Shown: positions 14,923 through 21,214 of the stretch, in pieces | How positions within the stretch are numbered: the stretch's first letter is position 1 | How the letters are laid out: each line of letters starts with the position of its first letter | Assembly (NCBI GenBank): GCA_040756995.1 | Contig: JBFLYK010000075.1 | Coordinates: 1-27,783, forward strand | Length of the DNA stretch: 27,783 nt | Reading direction: 5' to 3' | Source: BP-133 sp040756995 | GTDB lineage: Bacteria > Actinomycetota > Acidimicrobiia > IMCC26256 > BP-133 | Notes under the pieces: generated by a model | The model's database searches: none | Seen by the model: only the letters and a program-made list of their open reading frames with translations | Told to the model about the DNA's origin: nothing | Program-made: the position numbers and the translations under genes

Positions 14923-15297
14923 ATGGTGGCCGTGGAACAACCCCGGGCCGACTGCGGTCATGTGGCGGCGCTGACGCAGCAGTGCGGACGCTGCCTCCGG
15001 TGGTGTTGCCCGGAGTGCTATTTCCCCTGGACCGCACTGGCCTGTGGTGCCTGCCGGGCCGAGGCCCGGGCGGCCGCCGCCGATCCCTACGCCGTTCCGG
15101 CCGTCGAGGTGCCCGCGGCCGACGCGCCGGTCATCGAACACGACCCCGAACCACCCACGGACCCCCGGTGCCGCGACCGTTCCCGGGGGCGGGGAGCCGC
15201 GTCGCACCGCCACCGCGAGCGGGCCGACGTCCGCACGCTGGCCGCCCGCGTCGCCGACCTCGAACGCCGTCTCTCGGAGCTGCGTCCCGGCTCCTGA
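14923..15297 (+). CDS. Small Cys-rich, zinc-ribbon-like protein with a C-terminal helix
   Basis: This 124-residue protein is not assigned to a named family. Its first 45 residues hold eight Cys and a His (Cys 11, His 13, Cys 21, 24, 28, 29, 32, 41, 44) in CxxC-type pairs, as in a B-box or double zinc ribbon. The middle is acidic and Pro/Ala-rich. A basic stretch (RCRDRSRGRG, then HRHRERADVRT) leads to a short heptad-like helix (LAARVADLERRLSELR) that could form a coiled coil. GGAGG lies ten bases before the ATG. Zinc binding is inferred from Cys spacing. It may pair with another protein through the C-terminal helix. It is followed after 97 bases by the STAS gene. Confidence 0.65.
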   Translation: MVAVEQPRADCGHVAALTQQCGRCLRWCCPECYFPWTALACGACRAEARAAAADPYAVPAVEVPAADAPVIEHDPEPPTDPRCRDRSRGRGAASHRHRERADVRTLAARVADLERRLSELRPGS

Positions 15298-15394
15298 CGT
15301 CCCTTTCGCCGGTTGTGTTGAGCCGGTGTGGAGATTGTGTGGCGATCGGGACCGGTCGCAGGGTCGCTCGCCGCCCCTGCCGTACCTAGCGGGC

Positions 15395-15733
15395 ATGGTG
15401 ACTTCCACTTGTACCGAACTCGAGGCCGCGATGAATTCCCTCGGCCGCCGGCGTCGTAGCTGTGTGCGACGTCCTGAGGGCGATGCGATCGTGGTGCTCG
15501 CCGTGGGCGGCACGGAGATGGCCAGCTGGCCGCTGACCGGGTCGTCCCGCCCCGACCTGGCGGTGATCGACACCCTCGCCCGCTTCGCCCTGGCCGCCCG
15601 CCGCCTCGGCGGTGCCATCACCGTTCGGGGAGCCGGCCCCGAGCTCCTGGCCCTGATCGACTTCGTCGGCCTCGACGACGTGCTGGTGACCGACCGGCGC
15701 GACCAGGAGACCGCCCGCTCGACGAACGACTAG
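15395..15733 (+). CDS. STAS-domain protein (anti-sigma-factor-antagonist-like)
   Basis: This 112-residue protein has the STAS pattern GSSRPDLAVIDTLARFALAARRLGGAITVRGAGPELLALIDFVGLDDVLV, as in small actinobacterial relatives of SpoIIAA. The Ser/Thr that is phosphorylated in classical antagonists (usually in a DSSG-like motif) is absent; VIDTLARF occupies that region, so control by an anti-sigma kinase is doubtful. The start is uncertain: ATG 15395 is used, and ATG 15431 would remove twelve residues. Neither has a clear ribosome site. The gene converges on the ECF sigma-factor gene, and the two stop codons share CTAG. That neighbour hints at a regulatory link, which is inference. Confidence 0.7.
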   Translation: MVTSTCTELEAAMNSLGRRRRSCVRRPEGDAIVVLAVGGTEMASWPLTGSSRPDLAVIDTLARFALAARRLGGAITVRGAGPELLALIDFVGLDDVLVTDRRDQETARSTND

Positions 15734-16752
15734 CGCTCGAGGCGGGCCGGCAGCCCGAAGAGGGCGAACAGGTCGGTGTCGAGGAAGTTGTGGTGCCCGA
15801 CGATCTTGTGGCCGGCGACGTCGATCACCTGGAGCGCCCACGGTGCCCAGCCGCCGTCGGGCGACGGCCGGTAGGAACCGAAGGCCGCCTGCCCGTTGGC
15901 CGCCGTGGCCACCAGCCGAGAACCCTGACAGCCGATCCCCTGACCGAGAAACCACTTCCCCATCTCGACCGGCCCCTGCAGCCAGAAGGCGTAGGGCGGC
16001 ATCGACATCACGGCGTCGTCATGGAGGAGCGACACCAGCGACGTGATGTCGTAGCGCTCGAAGGCCTCGACGTAGCGGGCGAGGAGCTCCCGCTGCTCGG
16101 CGCTCATGACCTCGGCCGGAGGCGGACCGCTCCGCTCCTGCGCCGACAGCCCGGCCAGGGTGGCCCGGGCCCGCTGGAGGGCGCTGTTGACCGACGCCAC
16201 GCTGGTGTCGAGCAGTTCGGCCACCTCGGAAGCCTGCCAGCGCAGCACCTCCCGGAGGATCAGCACGGCCCGCTGGCGGGCCGGCAGGTGCTGGAGGGCC
16301 GTGACGAAGGCCAGGCGGATCGACTCCTTGGCCACCGCCAGCTCCTCCGGGTTCCCCTCGGGCGGCAGGACGCGGTCATCGGGGATCGGCGTCACCCAGA
16401 GGTTCTCGGGCAGCTGGGGGCCGATCTGGTCGTCGGCCGAGTGGGAGGGGCCCATGTCCATCGGCCGGGCCCGGCGCTGGCGACCCCGCAGCATGTCGAG
16501 GCAGACATTGGTGGCGATGCGGTACAGCCACGACCGCAGGGCCGAGCGGCCCTCGAAGGTGTCGATGTTCTTCCAGGCCCGGACGAACGTCTCCTGGACG
16601 GCGTCGTCGGCCTCGAACGCCGACCCCAGCATCCGGTAGCAGTAACCGGTGAGCGGACGGCGGTACTCCTCGAGCTCCTCCAGCCAGGCGTCGCCGGCGA
16701 GGGCTCCGGGACTCTCAGGGCGGACAGCCACGGTCGCACAGCCTACCGACAC
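15730..16752 (-). CDS. ECF RNA polymerase sigma factor with C-terminal SnoaL-like domain (SigG-like)
   Basis: This 340-residue factor has sigma region 2 (about 25-95: YRRPLTGYCYRMLGSAFEADDAVQETFVRAWKN, then LRSWLYRIATNVCLDMLRGR). Region 4 spans about 155-205: LQHLPARQRAVLILREVLRWQASEVAELLDTS, then VNSALQRARATL. An additional domain of about 120 residues starts RYVEAFERYDITSLVSLLHDDAVMSMPP and reads as SnoaL-like. Such ECF factors (mycobacterial SigG and relatives) usually lack a classical anti-sigma factor, and the extra domain is thought to tune activity. The GTG 16752 start is supported by GAAGGAGG six bases upstream. The stop shares CTAG with the STAS gene on the other strand. Confidence 0.9.
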   Translation of the reverse strand: MSVGCATVAVRPESPGALAGDAWLEELEEYRRPLTGYCYRMLGSAFEADDAVQETFVRAWKNIDTFEGRSALRSWLYRIATNVCLDMLRGRQRRARPMDMGPSHSADDQIGPQLPENLWVTPIPDDRVLPPEGNPEELAVAKESIRLAFVTALQHLPARQRAVLILREVLRWQASEVAELLDTSVASVNSALQRARATLAGLSAQERSGPPPAEVMSAEQRELLARYVEAFERYDITSLVSLLHDDAVMSMPPYAFWLQGPVEMGKWFLGQGIGCQGSRLVATAANGQAAFGSYRPSPDGGWAPWALQVIDVAGHKIVGHHNFLDTDLFALFGLPARLER

Positions 16753-16758
16753 TGAGTG

Positions 16759-16766
16759 CCTCCTTC
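16759..16766 (-). promoter_or_regulatory. Strong ribosome binding site of the ECF sigma-factor gene
   Basis: Read on the minus strand, GAAGGAGG lies six bases before GTG 16752. It settles the start of the sigma factor ahead of later in-frame GTG codons. Confidence 0.7.
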
Positions 16767-16851
16767 GTCCGCGCCGCCCCCCGGGGCGGGCGCTCCCGGC
16801 GGCTATGACGACCGGGACGGGAAGAATTCATCGCAGTGTCAGGATTGCGTC

Positions 16852-17325
16852 GTGCCCGTCCTGCTGATCGTCCACCACACCACATCGCCGGCACTGCACA
16901 GCCTGTTCGACGCCGTGATGAGCGGAGCCCGGGAAGGGGCCGCCGCCGACCCGGCGGCCGGCGTCGACGTCCTCGCCCGGCCGGCGCTCACGGCCGGGGC
17001 GGTGGACGTCCTGGAGGCGGGCGGCTACATCCTCGGCACGCCGGCCAACCTCGGCTACATGTCTGGCGCGCTCAAACACTTCTTCGACCAGATCTATTAC
17101 CCGTGCCTGGAGTCGACGACGCGCCGGCCCTACGCCTGCTACATCCACGGCAACAACGACACGACCGGGGCCCGGCGTTCGATCGAGACCGCCACCACCG
17201 GCCTCAAGTGGGAGCTGGCCCAACCGCCGCTGGAAGTCGTGGGCCCGCCGACCAAAGCCGATCTCGAAGCGGCCTGGGAACTGGGCGCCGCTCTCGCCGC
17301 CCGCCTGACGCTGGACGCCGGTTAG
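16852..17325 (+). CDS. Flavodoxin-fold NAD(P)H-dependent oxidoreductase family protein
   Basis: This 157-residue protein has a flavodoxin-like fold: first strand PVLLIVHHTTSPALHSLFDAV, an FMN-loop-like GGYILGTPANLGYMSGALKHFFDQIYYP (about 60-87), and RPYACYIHGNNDTTGARRSIE. These resemble small FMN reductases and WrbA-like flavoproteins. The start GTG 16852 gives a short N-terminus right at strand one. The frame is open upstream to 16756, but that stretch is Pro/Gly-rich and runs across the sigma-factor promoter side. AGGA nine bases upstream is a weak ribosome site. Its TAG overlaps the stop of the convergent YkgJ-type gene (shared TTAG, 17322-17325). The redox partner is unknown. Confidence 0.8.
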   Translation: MPVLLIVHHTTSPALHSLFDAVMSGAREGAAADPAAGVDVLARPALTAGAVDVLEAGGYILGTPANLGYMSGALKHFFDQIYYPCLESTTRRPYACYIHGNNDTTGARRSIETATTGLKWELAQPPLEVVGPPTKADLEAAWELGAALAARLTLDAG

Positions 17326-17861
17326 GTCAGGAACTCCTCGTGGGATTCGACCGCCCGGACGGCGAGTTCGGTGACGCTGGTGGCGTGGACCCTGCGGACG
17401 GCCGTCCGGACGGCGGCGTGGCGGCGGCGGTCGTCGTCGGTCGGAAACGTGAACGACCAGCGGCGGGCGCGAGCGGCGATCTCGACCTTGGTGTCCGCCT
17501 CGGCGTCGACCTCGAGGCCCGTGGCGGTGAAGATCCGGCAGTCGTAGGTCCGGCAGGTCCTCGGACGGTGGTCGTAGATCGAACAGCGGCCGTCCGTCAG
17601 CATCGGGCAATGGCCGCGCTCGTCGTAGCCGAGGACGAAATGGCCCGGGGAGAGCCGGGGCGCGGGGAACAGCAGTTCCTTGGGTATGTGAGCCAGGGTG
17701 TCGGTCTCGTCGGGCCCGATGGGGACGAACTGCGATGACGTGCAACAGGCGGTGCAGCTGCCGCACGGCACGTCGGCGTCGGTTTCGCCGCGCAGCGCCG
17801 ACTGCATGGCGCTGAGCCAGGCGGCGAAGTCGCCGGCCGGCAGGTCAGAGTTGCCGCTCAT
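17322..17861 (-). CDS. YkgJ/UPF0153-type cysteine-cluster protein
   Basis: This 179-residue protein has the CxxCxxCC signature (CGSCTACC, Cys 33, 36, 39, 40) followed by HCPMLTDGRCSIYDHRPRTCRTYDCRIF (about 93-120). This is the Cys-rich pattern of the YkgJ family, believed to bind zinc or an Fe-S cluster. Its biochemical role is not established. The C-terminal third is Arg-rich and helical. The start is ATG 17861, 33 bases from the divergent flavoprotein gene, so both promoters must be packed into, or overlap, the coding ends. The stop overlaps that of the convergent flavodoxin-like gene. Confidence 0.85.
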   Translation of the reverse strand: MSGNSDLPAGDFAAWLSAMQSALRGETDADVPCGSCTACCTSSQFVPIGPDETDTLAHIPKELLFPAPRLSPGHFVLGYDERGHCPMLTDGRCSIYDHRPRTCRTYDCRIFTATGLEVDAEADTKVEIAARARRWSFTFPTDDDRRRHAAVRTAVRRVHATSVTELAVRAVESHEEFLT

Positions 17862-17883
17862 TCGCCCGACGACGATAGGACCT

Positions 17884-17889
17884 AGGCTG
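17884..17889 (+). promoter_or_regulatory. Candidate -10 element for leaderless transcription of the flavoprotein gene
   Basis: TAGGCT fits the actinobacterial TANNNT -10 pattern and lies five bases before GTG 17895. Transcription would then start at or next to the start codon. No Shine-Dalgarno is present, which agrees with a leaderless mRNA. The same hexamer lies upstream of the VOC gene (23888-23893). Confidence 0.35.
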
Positions 17890-17894
17890 AACGA

Positions 17895-19292
17895 GTGAGC
17901 ACCGACACCTTCGATGTCATCGTGATCGGGGCGGGGCCGGCCGGGGAGAACGCCGCTGGGCGTTGCGCCGAAGGCGGGATGTCGGTGGCCATCGTCGAGC
18001 GCGAACTCGTCGGCGGTGAGTGCTCCTACTGGGGTTGCATGCCGTCCAAGGCGTTGATCCGGCCCGGCGACACGGTGGCCGCCGCCCGCCGGGTGCCGGG
18101 CGCCGCCGAGGCGGTCACCGGCCCGATCGACGTCGCCGCCGCCCTGGCCTGGCGGGACTCCATCGTCGACCGCTGGGACGACTCGGGCCAGCTGCCGTGG
18201 CTGGAGGAGCGGCACGTCAGGCTGGTGCGGGGCGCCGGCCGCCTGGCCGGGGAGAAAGTCGTCGAGGTCGAAGGCGCCGACGGTGCGACGCGACGGCTGG
18301 TGGCCGGACGGGCCGTGGTGGTGGCCACGGGCACGAAGGCGGCGATCCCGCCGATCCCCGGTCTGGCCGAGGCCCGGCCATGGGACAACCGCAGCGTCAC
18401 GGCCGCCAAGGACATTCCCCGCCGGCTGCTGGTGCTCGGCGGCGGCGCGGTCGGAGCCGAGATGGCGCAGGCCATGCGCCGCCTCGGCAGCGATGAGGTC
18501 ACGGTCGTGGAAGGCATGGACCGCCTGCTGGCCCGGGAAGAACCGTTCGCCGGCGACGAGGTGCGGGAGGCGTTCGAGGCGGAAGGGATCCGGGTGATCA
18601 CCGGCGCCAAGATGACAGGAGTGCAACGACCGGCGGGCGCGGCACCGCTGCGCGCCACGCTCGAGGACGGAACGGTGCTGGAGGCGGACGAGATCCTCGT
18701 CGCCGTGGGGCGCAAGCCCAACACCGGCGACGTCGGCGTCGATACCATCGGCCTCGAGCCCGGCCAGCCGATCGACGTCGACGACCGCTTGCGGGCCAAG
18801 GGAGTGGCGGGCGAGTGGCTCTACGCCGTCGGTGACTGCAACGGGCTGTCGCTGCTCACGCACATGGGCAAGTACCAGGCCCGCATCGCCGCCGACGTGA
18901 TCCTGGGCAAGGACGTGCGGGATCGCGCCAGCCGCGACATCGTTCCCCGCGTGACGTTCACCGATCCCCAGGTCTGCGCCGTGGGGCTCACGGAAGCGCA
19001 GGCCAGAGAACGGGGCCTGAACGTGAAAGTGGTCGACCACCCGACGGGCGGCGTGGCCGGCGGCAGCGTGACCGCCAAGGATTACGAGGGCACGAGCCGG
19101 CTGGTGGTCAACGAGAACCGGGGCGTGCTGGTGGGCGCCACGTTCACCGGCCCGGACACGGCCGATCTGCTGCACTCGGCGACGGTGGCCATCGCCGGCG
19201 AAGTGCCGCTCGACCGGCTGTGGCACGCCGTTCCGTCGTTCCCGACGGTGAGCGAAGTGTGGTTGCGGCTGCTGGAGGTCTACGGCCTCTGA
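17895..19292 (+). CDS. Class I pyridine nucleotide-disulfide oxidoreductase (dihydrolipoamide dehydrogenase/mercuric reductase-like)
   Basis: This 465-residue FAD enzyme has the N-terminal dinucleotide fold VIVIGAGPAGENAAGRCAEGG, the redox disulfide GGECSYWGCMPSKA (Cys 43 and 48), an ATG FAD motif (VVVATGTKAAIPPIPG), the NAD(P) fold RLLVLGGGAVGAEMAQAM, the second FAD motif WLYAVGDCNG and the dimerisation domain. Near the C-terminus, where lipoamide dehydrogenases have HPTxSE, it reads PSFPTVSE, so Phe replaces the catalytic-base His. It is therefore unlikely to be a standard E3 subunit, and no 2-oxoacid dehydrogenase genes are nearby. A different disulfide, quinone or small-molecule substrate is plausible. 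The GTG start has a -10-like TAGGCT just upstream and no ribosome site. Confidence 0.85.
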   Translation: MSTDTFDVIVIGAGPAGENAAGRCAEGGMSVAIVERELVGGECSYWGCMPSKALIRPGDTVAAARRVPGAAEAVTGPIDVAAALAWRDSIVDRWDDSGQLPWLEERHVRLVRGAGRLAGEKVVEVEGADGATRRLVAGRAVVVATGTKAAIPPIPGLAEARPWDNRSVTAAKDIPRRLLVLGGGAVGAEMAQAMRRLGSDEVTVVEGMDRLLAREEPFAGDEVREAFEAEGIRVITGAKMTGVQRPAGAAPLRATLEDGTVLEADEILVAVGRKPNTGDVGVDTIGLEPGQPIDVDDRLRAKGVAGEWLYAVGDCNGLSLLTHMGKYQARIAADVILGKDVRDRASRDIVPRVTFTDPQVCAVGLTEAQARERGLNVKVVDHPTGGVAGGSVTAKDYEGTSRLVVNENRGVLVGATFTGPDTADLLHSATVAIAGEVPLDRLWHAVPSFPTVSEVWLRLLEVYGL

Positions 19293-19293
19293 G

Positions 19294-19313
19294 CCGGCCT
19301 GAGACTAGGCCGG
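19294..19313. terminator. Hairpin between the convergent flavoprotein and cupredoxin-like genes
   Basis: CCGGCCT and AGGCCGG form a perfect 7-bp stem with the loop GAGACT. It starts two bases after the flavoprotein stop and overlaps the TAG of the opposite gene (19305-19307). It can act in both directions. No T-tract is seen. Confidence 0.5.
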
Positions 19314-20279
19314 GTCGTACCGGCTGGCCCGGTTGAACCAGGCCCACCCGCCGAGGGCGAGCAACAGTCCCGCCAGGCCGGCGAGCGCCATCAGCACGAG
19401 CTTGAAGTCGTTGTCCTCCGGCTTGTCGAGGAGGCTGGCCGCCGCCGAGGCCTTGATCGCTGTCTCATCGCCGGACTCGGTCGCCGAGGCATCGGGCGTC
19501 AACGTGGGCCCGGGCGTCAACGCCGCCGGATCAAAGATGAAGTCGGGCGGCACAGCGTTGTCGGGCGAGGGGGGTGCGGTGTTCGACGTCTCGGTCGACG
19601 CGCCTTTGTCCTTCGGCTTGTCCTTGGCCTTTTTCACCGTGTCGCCCTTGTTCTGCGGCGGAGCGGTCGGCGGGGGTGCGGGCAAGAGGTTGGCGGCGGC
19701 TGTGGTCGTCGTGGTCGGTTCCGGATCCGGGACCTCGAGCGGACGGATGGGCGTGGGCGCCGTCGTCGTGGTCGTCGGCCCCGTGGTGGCGGTCGTGGGG
19801 CGGGTCGTCGTCGTGGTCGGCGATCCGGTGGTCGTCGTGGTGGTGGCCGGCTGCACCGGAGGCGGCGAGTTGGTCACGATCATCACGCCGGTCATCTCCG
19901 GGCGCCCTTCGGCCCGGGCGTACCGGTCGTAGAAGTGGTAGTCACCCTCGTTCCGGAAGAAGAAGTCCACGGCATGGGTCCGGTCTTCGTCCAGGTTGTC
20001 GAAGCGCTGTTCGCAGCCCGCTCCGGTGCAGTTCTCGAGCGTGACCGTGCGATGGGAGTCCATCCCCTCGGCCAGCTCGAACCGGATCACCTGCCTCGGC
20101 CGGGCGTACACCTTGCCCTTGCCCCAGGGGCTGACATAGCCGTCCGGCGTCACCGTGACGACGGGGTCCGGAATGGGCTCCGCCGCGCCGGCGGACGACG
20201 GCGCCACGAAGGTGAGGGCCATGCTCGACAACACCAGCAGCGCAGCCGGCCATGACCGCAGGACTTTGCGACGCGCCAA
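19305..20279 (-). CDS. Secreted, membrane-anchored cupredoxin-like protein with a Thr-rich stalk
   Basis: This 324-residue protein has a signal peptide (ARRKVLRSW, then PAALLVLSSMALTFVAPSSAGA). A beta-sandwich domain of plastocyanin/cupredoxin type follows (about 33-135: PDPVVTVTPDGYVSPWGKGKVY, SHRTVTLENC, NEGDYHFYDRYARAEGRPEMTGVMIV). A Thr-rich stalk with runs such as ATTTTTTGSPTTTTTRP, a charged and Pro-rich stretch and one C-terminal helix (LVLMALAGLAGLLLALGGWAWF) with a short tail complete it. Where blue-copper proteins have Cys-x-x-His in the ligand loop, this reads D-R-Y-A, so a type-1 copper site is probably lost. TTG 20279 is chosen because GGGAGG lies six bases upstream and the signal peptide then starts correctly. 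Partner and ligand are unknown. Confidence 0.75.
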   Translation of the reverse strand: MARRKVLRSWPAALLVLSSMALTFVAPSSAGAAEPIPDPVVTVTPDGYVSPWGKGKVYARPRQVIRFELAEGMDSHRTVTLENCTGAGCEQRFDNLDEDRTHAVDFFFRNEGDYHFYDRYARAEGRPEMTGVMIVTNSPPPVQPATTTTTTGSPTTTTTRPTTATTGPTTTTTAPTPIRPLEVPDPEPTTTTTAAANLLPAPPPTAPPQNKGDTVKKAKDKPKDKGASTETSNTAPPSPDNAVPPDFIFDPAALTPGPTLTPDASATESGDETAIKASAAASLLDKPEDNDFKLVLMALAGLAGLLLALGGWAWFNRASRYDPA

Positions 20280-20285
20280 TGGAGG

Positions 20286-20291
20286 CCTCCC
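20286..20291 (-). promoter_or_regulatory. Ribosome binding site that decides the TTG start of the cupredoxin-like gene
   Basis: On the minus strand GGGAGG lies six bases before TTG 20279. Starting further upstream in the open frame would bury the signal peptide behind 31 Arg/Pro-rich residues. Confidence 0.6.
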
Positions 20292-20486
20292 AGCCCGGCA
20301 CCACCCGGGAGGTGAGGGCGTTCCCGGGAGGCGAAATCTGCAGCGCCGGCCAACGGGGGTGCCGGCTGCCACCTGACATTCGGTGATCCCCGGGGGAAAT
20401 CCTCTCTGAACGGCCCAGATCGGCTCTTTCGCGTTAAATCCAGGTCAAGACTGCGGGAAGCGCCTCCTCGAGGGAATGATGCCGGG
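20292..20486. promoter_or_regulatory. Divergent intergenic region between the cupredoxin-like gene and pgl
   Basis: The segment near the cupredoxin-like gene is GC-rich with several CCCGGGAGG-type repeats (about 20303-20332). The segment near pgl is less GC-rich (TTTCGCGTTAAATCCAGGTCAAGACT, about 20427-20453 when split into parts). An AATCCAGGTCA also occurs upstream of the coiled-coil gene near 22690. No riboswitch or clear promoter can be assigned by eye. Confidence 0.35.
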
Positions 20487-21194
20487 GTGAGCGACATCGA
20501 CGTGGAGATCGCCCCGGACGGCCCGGCGTTGGCCCATCGGGCCGCCGACCTCGTGGCGCACCGACTGGCCGACGCCGTGGCGGCCAAGGGTCTGGCGACC
20601 CTGGCCGTCAGCGGCGGCAGCACTCCGGCGGCGTTCCTGGCTGACCTGGCGACCAGAACGCTGCCCTGGGAGACGATCCACGTCTTCCAGGTCGATGAGC
20701 GGGTGGCGCCGCCCGGCCACCCCGACCGCAACCTGTCCGGACTGCAGGCCATGCTCCTGGATCGGGCGCCGATCCCCGCCGCCAATGTCCACCCCATGCC
20801 GGTCGACGAATCTCACCTCGACGAAGCGGCGGCGGCCTACGCCCGGGAGATCCGGGCGGTCACCGGAGCCGAAGGGCGCCTCGACGTCGTCCACCTCGGC
20901 ATCGGTGACGACGGGCACACCGCCTCCTGGCCGCCGGGCGACCCGGTGGTCGACGCCACCGACGACGTCGCCGTCGTCGGCCCGTTCAACGGCCGGCTGC
21001 GCATGACGCTCACGCCGCCGGCCGTCAACCGGGCCGGCTGGATCGTATGGCTGATCGCCGGGGCGACCAAAGCGCCGGCGGTGGCCGGCCTGCTCGCCAG
21101 CGATTCCGATCTACCGGCCTCCCGGGTGCGCCGCCACCATGCGACGCTCCTGGCTGATCCGGCCGCCGGCGACCGCCTCACCGCAGGCGGCTGA
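20487..21194 (+). CDS. pgl: 6-phosphogluconolactonase
   Basis: This 235-residue enzyme hydrolyses 6-phosphoglucono-lactone to 6-phosphogluconate in the oxidative pentose phosphate pathway. It shows the family landmarks LAVSGGSTPAAFLADL (phosphate loop, about 39-54), IHVFQVDERVAPPGHPDRNL, LDVVHLGIGDDGHTASWPPG (catalytic region with the conserved Asp and His, about 137-156) and LTPPAVNRAGWIVWLIAGATKA. Length is normal. GTG 20487 is the start; the upstream GAGGG is 13 bases away, so initiation may be weak or leaderless. No glucose-6-phosphate dehydrogenase or other pentose phosphate gene is in view. It is convergent with egtA across a 20-base gap that holds a perfect hairpin. Confidence 0.92.
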   Translation: MSDIDVEIAPDGPALAHRAADLVAHRLADAVAAKGLATLAVSGGSTPAAFLADLATRTLPWETIHVFQVDERVAPPGHPDRNLSGLQAMLLDRAPIPAANVHPMPVDESHLDEAAAAYAREIRAVTGAEGRLDVVHLGIGDDGHTASWPPGDPVVDATDDVAVVGPFNGRLRMTLTPPAVNRAGWIVWLIAGATKAPAVAGLLASDSDLPASRVRRHHATLLADPAAGDRLTAGG

Positions 21195-21196
21195 CC

Positions 21197-21214
21197 TTCG
21201 GCGAGGGCGCCGAA
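21197..21214. terminator. Bidirectional hairpin between pgl and egtA
   Basis: TTCGGCG and CGCCGAA form a perfect 7-bp stem with the loop AGGG. It fits almost exactly in the 20 bases between the two convergent stop codons. Confidence 0.55.

Noticed and set aside
17862..19226. Upstream extension of the YkgJ-type frame to 634 residues
   Set aside because: The extension lies opposite the flavoprotein gene and reads as shadow. ATG 17861 gives a family-like start.
19690..19860. Repetitive GTCGTCGTGGTC-like DNA resembling a tandem repeat or CRISPR
   Set aside because: It is simply the codons for the Thr-rich stalk of the cupredoxin-like protein on the minus strand. Unit lengths are irregular and there are no spacers.
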